Below are positions 58,519 to 64,000 of a stretch of DNA of 64,000 nt, piece after piece; the first letter of the stretch is position 1; every line of letters begins with the position of its first letter. Below the pieces are notes generated by a model. It was not told the origin of the DNA and did not search any database. It saw only the letters and a list, made by a program, of their open reading frames with translations. The translations under genes were made by a program, and so were the position numbers. Source of the DNA: Betaproteobacteria bacterium (GTDB lineage Bacteria > Pseudomonadota > Gammaproteobacteria > Burkholderiales > Burkholderiaceae_C); contig RGCL01000001.1 in assembly GCA_009919175.1 (NCBI GenBank), positions 1 to 64,000 of the forward strand. Direction: 5' to 3'.

Positions 58519-59673
58519 TCAGGCCAGGGTGTCCAGGCGCAGGCGAACCGTTTGTTCCCAGTTGTCCTTTTGGGTCATGGGTTGAACCTCGCTTCGGGGT
58601 CGAGGCGAGTGATGAATCTGAAACGACTCGAGCTCAAGGCCAGAATCCTTCAACTCGGCGCCAAGCAAACTCGCTTTGCTGCGTGCCCAACTGACGGTTT
58701 GCGCCTGCAAAGCCCACATGACCAGACCCACACGGTGGCTGCTGCGGATCGTGGTGGCCAGCCAAATTTCGCCCAGACTGGCATGCAGGGTGTGCACGTC
58801 CACGGTGAAGGGCGGGTCATCGCCCTTGTGTTTGGGGGCATCGCGCTGAATGTGCAAATGCAATGGGCTGGCATCGGCAAACGGCAGCCACAGGTGCGCC
58901 GACAAAGCCCCTTTGGCCTGGGCCAAGGCAGCCTGAGCCTGGGCGCTGTCCATGGCTTCAAGACCCTGGCGAACCGTTTTCGCCTGCAGCCGGTCGACCT
59001 CGGAAGACTCTGATTGGGTCAGTGAATCCAAGAGTTTTTTGAGCATGCTGCGTGCATCGGGCAAGGGCGGCTGACCTTGTGCCAGTCGGCGCTCGTTGGG
59101 GATGAGGCCTTGCTGCACCAGCGCCTTGAGCAGGCTGGGATTGATTTGCGCCAGGGACATTGACTTGGCCATCCACGCCTGCATCAAAGTCATTTGGAGC
59201 GGTGCTGCCTCACTGGTGGGTCTTGCCGAGAGCAAAGACAGCAAGGACGTCCCATCCATGGGTCGGGCCGCCATGGCCTGCATGCGTGCTTCGAGCAATT
59301 GTGCCGGGCTAGGTTGTGCAGCTGCGGCCGCTGAGGCCAGGCCAGCGCCGGCTGCCCCTGCGCCGGAAGAAGCTGCACTGGTGCCATCCGCTCGCGGCTG
59401 GATCAACAAAGCCCAAGAGCTCGCACCACGCACCACCCGCATGAAGGGCGTGTCGCCTGGCTTGAGGATCCAGCCATTGGGCATCTCAAAAGAAAAGTTT
59501 TTAAGCCACAGGCGAACAGAGCCGCCCTTGGCCTCGATCAGGGCTTGCACCACCTGCCCGTCGGTCAAACCCAGCTGCTGGGCCACCGAGGCCTCGATCC
59601 ACAAGGGCTTGGCTTCGAGATTGGGCGTGGGTGTGGCCCGAATCACGCTGGATAAAGCGTCCAGGCCAAGCAT
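58519..59673 (-). CDS. fliK: FliK-like hook-length control protein
   Basis: 384 residues. The C-terminal ~90 residues have the Flg_hook form: VHTLHASLGEIWLATTIRSS, HRVGLVMWALQAQTVSWARS, ELKDSGLELESFQIHHS. The N-terminal 100 residues hold a small beta domain (LWIEASVAQQLGLTDGQVVQ), followed by an Ala/Gly-rich linker. FliK measures hook length and flips FlhB. It is not in its common place after fliJ. It is paired with the FlhB C-domain gene and lies near the FlgP/FlgT genes. Divergence from standard FliK is high, so another FliK-domain role is possible. Confidence 0.75.
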   Translation of the reverse strand: MLGLDALSSVIRATPTPNLEAKPLWIEASVAQQLGLTDGQVVQALIEAKGGSVRLWLKNFSFEMPNGWILKPGDTPFMRVVRGASSWALLIQPRADGTSAASSGAGAAGAGLASAAAAAQPSPAQLLEARMQAMAARPMDGTSLLSLLSARPTSEAAPLQMTLMQAWMAKSMSLAQINPSLLKALVQQGLIPNERRLAQGQPPLPDARSMLKKLLDSLTQSESSEVDRLQAKTVRQGLEAMDSAQAQAALAQAKGALSAHLWLPFADASPLHLHIQRDAPKHKGDDPPFTVDVHTLHASLGEIWLATTIRSSHRVGLVMWALQAQTVSWARSKASLLGAELKDSGLELESFQIHHSPRPRSEVQPMTQKDNWEQTVRLRLDTLA

Positions 59674-59693
59674 GAGGGTCTTCTAAATTGCGT

Positions 59694-60062
59694 TCAAGGA
59701 AAGCGCACCCATTTACGGGGCGAGTCCTCGGAGGCGTCCTCGCCAGGGGCAGGCGCAGAGAACAATTTGTACTGTTGCTCCAGCATGGCCACATGGTTGG
59801 GCACTTTGAGCATGGCGCCAGCCAGCAGCACATTGGGCTTGCCCTTCAAGAAAGCCTGGGGGTTGGTGGATTTCAAGGCGTCGCTGAGCAATTGCTCGCG
59901 CAGCGGGCTGTTGGGATAGAGCTTCTTGACCACGCCATTGAGGGTGTCACCCGACTTCACCGCATACATCTGGGTGGGTGCGGGCTCGTCTTGCGCCAAC
60001 GCAGGCGCACTGGCCATGCACACCACGAGCGCCAAAGCCGTTGAAGAAAATTGAGACAACAT
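59694..60062 (-). CDS. exported LysM-domain protein
   Basis: 122 residues from ATG 60062 (GGAG upstream). The signal peptide is TALALVVCMASAPALA. One LysM-like domain follows (MYAVKSGDTLNGVVKKLYPNSPL...LLAGAMLKVP), with the FimV-like pattern of a Leu-rich helix pair, then a short tail ending KWVRFP. It probably binds peptidoglycan. It lies between the FlgT-like and FliK-like genes on one strand, so it is likely a periplasmic part of the basal body or its assembly. Confidence 0.8.
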   Translation of the reverse strand: MLSQFSSTALALVVCMASAPALAQDEPAPTQMYAVKSGDTLNGVVKKLYPNSPLREQLLSDALKSTNPQAFLKGKPNVLLAGAMLKVPNHVAMLEQQYKLFSAPAPGEDASEDSPRKWVRFP

Positions 60063-60079
60063 GAACTGACTCCTTGGGT

Positions 60080-61156
60080 TCAAGGCAGGCTGGGCATTGC
60101 AACCCAACGGCCATTCGGGGTAGGTGGTGGTCCGGCAAATGGCACTACCTGCGCATCATTTTCATTCAAAGACTTGACTTGCACCAAAGCAACTTGCTGC
60201 AGGTTTTTGGGATCCCATTCATCGCCCATGCGATGGTTGCTGGGCAGCAGCAACAAGCGATCCCCCACCCTCAAGCCGTTGAGTGAACCCGCCTGGATGC
60301 GCCAGAGGCGATCGGGGGTTCGCGTGAGTTCGTAGCGGGGCGACTGACAGCGCAAGCTGTTGTCCAGGGCTTCACCGACTTGCTGCACCGACTTGACCAA
60401 CTGGGCAAGCACATCCTGCTCCAGCGCGGGCGGCGAGACCTGAGGATCGCGCTCGGGCAGGCTCACCCTTTGCTGGTGGGTCCACCAGGTCTTGCCCGTG
60501 GTTTGATCCGCCAGGCTCCAATGGAGTCGGTAGCTGCGCGAGGGCGATTCATAGGGATCACCGGCACTGAGCACCAGGTTCAACACCATTTGGAGCTCAT
60601 TGCGGCTGTTGCCGGCCAAATAGCGCTCATAGGTATTTTGTACGGGCGGCGCCTTCACGAGGATCATGCCCTCCAAACCCTGCAACTGGGGCCACACGGT
60701 CTGGTCCATGGCAGCCTGCAAGCGCGACAAATCCCAGCGTGTTTGGGCGGTCATGGCCCCTTCCCATCGCATCTGCCAGCGAACCGTGTGCTTGGGGGCA
60801 TTCCCATTGAGGGGCTTGCGGTCGCACGGGGTTTCGATCAAATCCCTGGATTGCATCCAGGCCACACGCGAGGTGGGTGCGTCATGCGACAGGGTCTGAC
60901 TGTCTTGCTGCGGCAGCAAACGCACCCCCCTAACCACCATGCCAGTGCGAAATTCGCTGCTCTCGCGCAATTGACCCGAGGTGTCCAGCCATTGGGTGGC
61001 CGTGACCGCCACAGGCCTTTGAAGTGCCGCTTGCACCAGGGCATCCTTGACCTGTCGCAAATGCTCTTCGGGCGCGAGATCAGCCGCCTGGGCCACTGAA
61101 CCCAGCAGGGTCAGCAGTGCCCAGCAAAGGCGGCGAAGGCTGAGCTTGGTGTGCAT
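60080..61156 (-). CDS. FlgT-like periplasmic flagellar protein
   Basis: 358 residues. The signal peptide is LCWALLTLLGSVAQA. The N-terminal part (DLAPEEHLRQVKDALVQAALQ) and the C-terminal barrel-like part (WRIQAGSLNGLRVGDRLLLL and ALVQVKSLNENDAQVV) have the layout of FlgT, the Vibrio H/T-ring protein. Similarity is modest and judged by eye. The gene before it encodes a FlgP-like lipoprotein, which supports the reading because FlgP and FlgT work together in the H-ring. It lies 13 bases after that gene. Confidence 0.6.
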   Translation of the reverse strand: MHTKLSLRRLCWALLTLLGSVAQAADLAPEEHLRQVKDALVQAALQRPVAVTATQWLDTSGQLRESSEFRTGMVVRGVRLLPQQDSQTLSHDAPTSRVAWMQSRDLIETPCDRKPLNGNAPKHTVRWQMRWEGAMTAQTRWDLSRLQAAMDQTVWPQLQGLEGMILVKAPPVQNTYERYLAGNSRNELQMVLNLVLSAGDPYESPSRSYRLHWSLADQTTGKTWWTHQQRVSLPERDPQVSPPALEQDVLAQLVKSVQQVGEALDNSLRCQSPRYELTRTPDRLWRIQAGSLNGLRVGDRLLLLPSNHRMGDEWDPKNLQQVALVQVKSLNENDAQVVPFAGPPPTPNGRWVAMPSLP

Positions 61157-61169
61157 GGCTCAGTTCCCG

Positions 61170-61694
61170 TCACTGCAGGCGACGGCCTGCATTGACCTGG
61201 CGCACATACATGGCGCGGATGTCGTTGACCACGGTGCGGTCCAGCGACAAGGTGGTTTCGTAGGTGTCGTTGCCCACGGGGTTGATGCTCACCAGCTTGG
61301 CGCCGTAAATCACGCCATTGACGTGCGCGCGGAAGGTGTCGTTCATCACGGTCATGTCGGCCACCGTGGTGTTGGCGTCGATGTACTGGCCATAGACCTG
61401 TTCGGTCAATGCACGATAAGCATCGAGCTTGGAGGCACGAATGGCCATGAGGCGCTTTTGCGCGGGGGTCTTGGGGCTTTGGACGCTGATCACGGCATAA
61501 CCCGTGGCCACAAAGGCTTCGCGCTGCTCCACCAGGGGCTTGAGCAAGGTGTCTTCGGCAGCCACCGCATTGACCGGCTTGACCGATTCAGTCACCGGCG
61601 CAGCGGGCTGTGAATGCGAGGTCATGGGCATGTTTTGACAGCCAGCCAGGGTCATGGCGGCGGCCACCAGGGAGAAGGAGAGGAGTTTGTTCAT
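61170..61694 (-). CDS. FlgP/LPP20-like outer-membrane lipoprotein
   Basis: 174 residues. The lipoprotein signal ends MTLAGCQNM (lipobox Cys ~19). The mature part has GYAVISVQSPKTPAQKRLMA, IRASKLDAYRALTEQVYGQY, TTVADMTVMNDTFRAHVNGV and a YETTLSLD strand, the pattern of LPP20/FlgP. In Vibrio, FlgP is a component of the outer-membrane-associated H-ring of the sheathed polar flagellum. It is the first gene of the FlgP-FlgT-LysM-FliK-FlhBC string. No clear promoter was found upstream. Confidence 0.75.
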   Translation of the reverse strand: MNKLLSFSLVAAAMTLAGCQNMPMTSHSQPAAPVTESVKPVNAVAAEDTLLKPLVEQREAFVATGYAVISVQSPKTPAQKRLMAIRASKLDAYRALTEQVYGQYIDANTTVADMTVMNDTFRAHVNGVIYGAKLVSINPVGNDTYETTLSLDRTVVNDIRAMYVRQVNAGRRLQ

Positions 61695-61827
61695 GTCGGC
61701 TTCCTTGTTGGTGAATCACCCAGTGAATCGGTGCAGCACGGCTGCGTTGCTGTGAATCTCATGGTCTTGGTTTCGGCACCAAGCGAGTACTCTTGAATCT
61801 TGTACCTGAGAGAGAACTTTTGTCGTC

Positions 61828-62979
61828 TTGCCTAACATCTTGATTCATAGAGAATTTCTACCTGTGAATGCAAAACAAGAATTGAACTGGCGATATTTGG
61901 GCAATAGCCCACAAGTGGTGGCCCTGCGAGAGTTGGTGGCCACCATGGCCCATTCCTCCGCCGCCGTCATGATCACGGGCGAAAGCGGTACCGGTAAAGA
62001 GTTGCTGGCGCGTGCCTTGCACGACCTCTCCCCCCGTCAGGGTTTGAACTTTGTGCCCATCAATTGCGGCGCCATACCGAAAGAATTATTAGAAAGCGAA
62101 CTCTTTGGTCACCGCAAAGGCTCCTTCACGGGTGCAGTGGTCGATCGGGTGGGTCGCTTCGAAATGGCGCATGGCGGCACACTCTTTTTGGACGAGATTG
62201 GCGACATGCCGCTGGACATGCAGGTCAAGCTGCTGCGGGTCCTGCAAGAGAAAACCATTGATCCCGTAGGGGGTAGCAAGCCCATTCCGGTCGATGTTCG
62301 TGTCATTGCCGCAACACATCGGGACCTGGAATCAGAAATATCTGCCGGCCGCTTTCGCGAAGATTTGTATTACCGGCTCAACGTTTTACCCATCCACACC
62401 CCGGCCTTGCGCGAGCGCCCCCAGGACATCGAGCACATGCTGGAGCACTTTGCCCAAGCCTATGCCCTGCCCGGCCAGCCCCCGATTCGCTTCAACACGC
62501 ATTTTTTGAGTTTGCTGCAAACCTACCCGTGGCCCGGCAACGTGCGCGAACTGTGCAATCTGGTGGACCGCTACAGCACCCTGTATGCCGGCCAGGAGCT
62601 CGACATCCGCAGCATCCCCACCAGCATGCTGCCCAAGGGCCTGCAAATGGTTCAGATCGAATTACTGCAAGAACAAGGACCGCCACCCGAGCCGCAGCGA
62701 CTCACGCCGCCGCCCGAGGTATTGGCCGAGATGAACGATCAGCCCGAGCCGCTCGATACCGACATGGAGCAACTCATCATGCTGGCGCAAGGCGCACCGT
62801 CGGCTTTGCCCGCGCAAGGCTTGTCGCTCAAAGACAAATTGGCCCAAATCGAACGCAGCTTCATCGAGCAGGCCTTGCAGCAATCCGAAGGCAATGTCTC
62901 CAAAACCGCCAAGCTGCTCAATGTGCAACGCACCACGCTGATCGAGAAGATCAACAAATACGAGTTGCGGTCTGCCTAA
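61828..62979 (+). CDS. sigma-54-dependent activator, FleQ/FlrA type without receiver domain
   Basis: 383 residues from TTG 61828, or 371 from GTG 61864. There is almost no N-domain (FleQ has ~130 residues). AAA+ Walker A is GESGTGKE, the sigma-54 loop is GSFTGA (not GAFTGA), and Walker B is [11 protein letters not shown] ~60-residue Pro/Gln/Glu linker follows the AAA+ domain. The Fis-type end [28 protein letters not shown] is close to FleQ/FlrA. It likely sits at the top of the flagellar cascade. It is divergent from the FlgP-like gene and convergent with motB. Confidence 0.87.
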   Translation: MPNILIHREFLPVNAKQELNWRYLGNSPQVVALRELVATMAHSSAAVMITGESGTGKELLARALHDLSPRQGLNFVPINCGAIPKELLESELFGHRKGSFTGAVVDRVGRFEMAHGGTLFLDEIGDMPLDMQVKLLRVLQEKTIDPVGGSKPIPVDVRVIAATHRDLESEISAGRFREDLYYRLNVLPIHTPALRERPQDIEHMLEHFAQAYALPGQPPIRFNTHFLSLLQTYPWPGNVRELCNLVDRYSTLYAGQELDIRSIPTSMLPKGLQMVQIELLQEQGPPPEPQRLTPPPEVLAEMNDQPEPLDTDMEQLIMLAQGAPSALPAQGLSLKDKLAQIERSFIEQALQQSEGNVSKTAKLLNVQRTTLIEKINKYELRSA

Positions 62980-63013
62980 AGCCGCTCTAGCGGCGTCACC
63001 TCCCAACCTGACC

Positions 63014-63036
63014 AAGAAAAAGGGGTGAGCACCCCT
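63014..63036 (-). terminator. rho-independent terminator after motB
   Basis: Minus strand GGGGTGCTCACCCC followed by TTTTTCTT, starting 10 bases after the motB stop. A second inverted repeat (GCCGCT/AGCGGC near 62981-62994) just after the activator stop lacks a T run. Confidence 0.85.
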
Positions 63037-63045
63037 CCAACCCGA

Positions 63046-64000
63046 TCAGTTGTCGATGTTGAGCACGGTGATGCTCATGCGGCGGTTGCGCGGATCTTTG
63101 GGATCCTTGGGGTTGAAGGGATCCGTGTCGGCCACGCCCTCAATGCGCTCAAAGCGTTTTTCACTCACCCCTGCTTTTTCCAGCAGGCTGCGCGTGGCTT
63201 CAGCTCGCTCACCCGACAAGGCCCAGTTGTTCTTGCCACTTCCCTTGGCAAAGGGCACAGAGTCCGTGTGTCCACGAATGGCCACCTTGTTGGGGATCTT
63301 GTTCAAGGCTGCAGCCACTTCCTGCACCAGTTTGTCGGCTTTGTCGGCCATGTTGGTCCCGCCTGAGGGGAACATGGCGAAGTCCGCCTTGTCGATGATC
63401 TCGATGCGCAAGCCCTGACGATCGCGGCTGATGGCCACCTGGTTGCGCAAGTCCTTGAGGTTGGGGTCCTGCAAGAGCTTTTGCTTGATCTCTTGCTCCA
63501 ATTGCTTGAAGTTGGCCTCGTCCTGCGCCTTGGCAATTGCCTTTTTCTGGGCCTCGGTGAGCTTGTCGGGGTTGGTGCCGCCATTGCCCGCACCACTACC
63601 CTTGCCCGGCTCGCCTGCTTCGCCCGCTGCATTGCCCTTGCCCTGGTTGTTGTCGTCGCCCGTGGTGGAGCCCTGCCCCATTTCATCCTTCATGCCCTGG
63701 TTGGGCGCCGGATTGTTGGGGGTGTCGTTTTCGTTGTCGGGACCTGGCGGTGTATTGGGATTGGGGCCGCCCTCGGAGCGCGGCGTGAGGCGCTCGAGCA
63801 GACCGGTTTGTTTCATCTGATAGGGAAAGCCATCGGTGTCGATGATGGACTTGCCGCCCAGGACCCCGTTGGAGCCAGCCAGTTGCCCCATGGGCAAGAG
63901 GCTATGAGAGCTGGGGCGGAAATAGTCGGCAATGCTTTTGCGCTGGTCGGCATTGGAGGCGCCCAGCAGCCACATCAACAAGAAAAACGCCATCATGGCG
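63046..64000 (-). CDS. motB: flagellar stator protein MotB (5' end beyond window)
   Basis: 317 residues visible, beginning AMMAFFLLMWLLGASNADQ inside the single TM; the N-terminal residues with the proton-carrying Asp lie beyond the right edge. The plug follows (SIADYFRPSS). Between the plug and the OmpA-like domain is an unusual ~75-residue Gly/Asn/Pro/Asp-rich linker. The OmpA-type peptidoglycan-binding domain has IRGHTDSVPF and NNWALSGERAEATRSLL. It anchors the stator to the wall. motA presumably lies to the right. Confidence 0.96.
   Translation of the reverse strand, partial: AMMAFFLLMWLLGASNADQRKSIADYFRPSSHSLLPMGQLAGSNGVLGGKSIIDTDGFPYQMKQTGLLERLTPRSEGGPNPNTPPGPDNENDTPNNPAPNQGMKDEMGQGSTTGDDNNQGKGNAAGEAGEPGKGSGAGNGGTNPDKLTEAQKKAIAKAQDEANFKQLEQEIKQKLLQDPNLKDLRNQVAISRDRQGLRIEIIDKADFAMFPSGGTNMADKADKLVQEVAAALNKIPNKVAIRGHTDSVPFAKGSGKNNWALSGERAEATRSLLEKAGVSEKRFERIEGVADTDPFNPKDPKDPRNRRMSITVLNIDN

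Noticed and set aside
61695..61827. Possible sigma-28 promoter for the FlgP-like operon (minus-strand ACCGATTC near 61715-61722)
   Set aside because: The -10 resembles the local consensus, but the expected -35 position reads AGCAA rather than TAAAG; there is also no sigma-54 spacing match.

Overview
The window looks like a betaproteobacterial chromosome, probably from the Burkholderiales and close to the Comamonadaceae. That placement is inferred from protein style and from the slpA-ispH-serS order next to radC; no database search was possible. The sequence is moderately GC-rich, except for an AT-rich strip at the extreme left beside a tRNA-Ser, which may be an island edge.

Layout. Positions 1-5,100 hold a partial unknown ORF, tRNA-Ser(CGA), a lipoprotein, serS, ispH, an FKBP isomerase, a radC whose normal start region carries an amber codon, and an Smr-domain gene. 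Positions 5,100-11,450 hold an FtsX-like permease, a universal stress protein, a ParA-like ATPase with a small coiled-coil partner, and an FMN/Fe-S GltB-like protein. Everything from about 11,450 to the right edge, apart from two small inserted genes at 17.8-18.9 kb, is flagellar or sits inside flagellar operons.

The flagellar block contains: (i) fliO-P-Q-R-flhB followed by a SPOR-domain protein and two unknown proteins; (ii) an FlrC-like sigma-54 activator followed by fliE-F-G-H-[FliF-tail paralogue]-fliI-fliJ; (iii) two very large flagellins (1783 and 1101 residues), a FliB-type lysine N-methylase, a helical-repeat protein and FlaG; (iv) flgB-C-D-E-F-G-H-I-J-K-L-fliD, with a 1265-residue hook protein and an 1141-residue FlgK; (v) a LysM/lytic-transglycosylase gene, flgA, flgM and flgN; (vi) a FlgP-like lipoprotein, a FlgT-like protein, a LysM protein, a FliK-like protein and a free-standing FlhB C-domain protein; (vii) a FleQ/FlrA-type activator and the 3' part of motB. 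fliL, fliM, fliN, fliS, flhA, flhF and fliA are not in the window.

Regulation can be read from the sequence. Near-consensus sigma-54 (-24/-12) sites lie before the FlrC-like gene, flagellin 1, fliB, the helical-repeat gene, flgB and flgA. Sigma-28-type sites lie before flagellin 2, flaG and flgM. This fits a FleQ/FlrC -> sigma-54 -> FliA/FlgM cascade, with the two flagellins under different sigma factors.

The most unusual content is structural. The flagellins, hook and FlgK are greatly enlarged, and related insert modules recur in them: an approximately 90-residue module in flagellin 1, FlgK and FlgE, and an approximately 75-residue module in flagellin 1 and FliD. A small membrane protein between fliH and fliI repeats the TM2-plus-FliG-binding tail of FliF. 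Together with FlgP/FlgT-like ring proteins and a separate wall hydrolase, the locus suggests a thick, reinforced, post-translationally modified flagellum.
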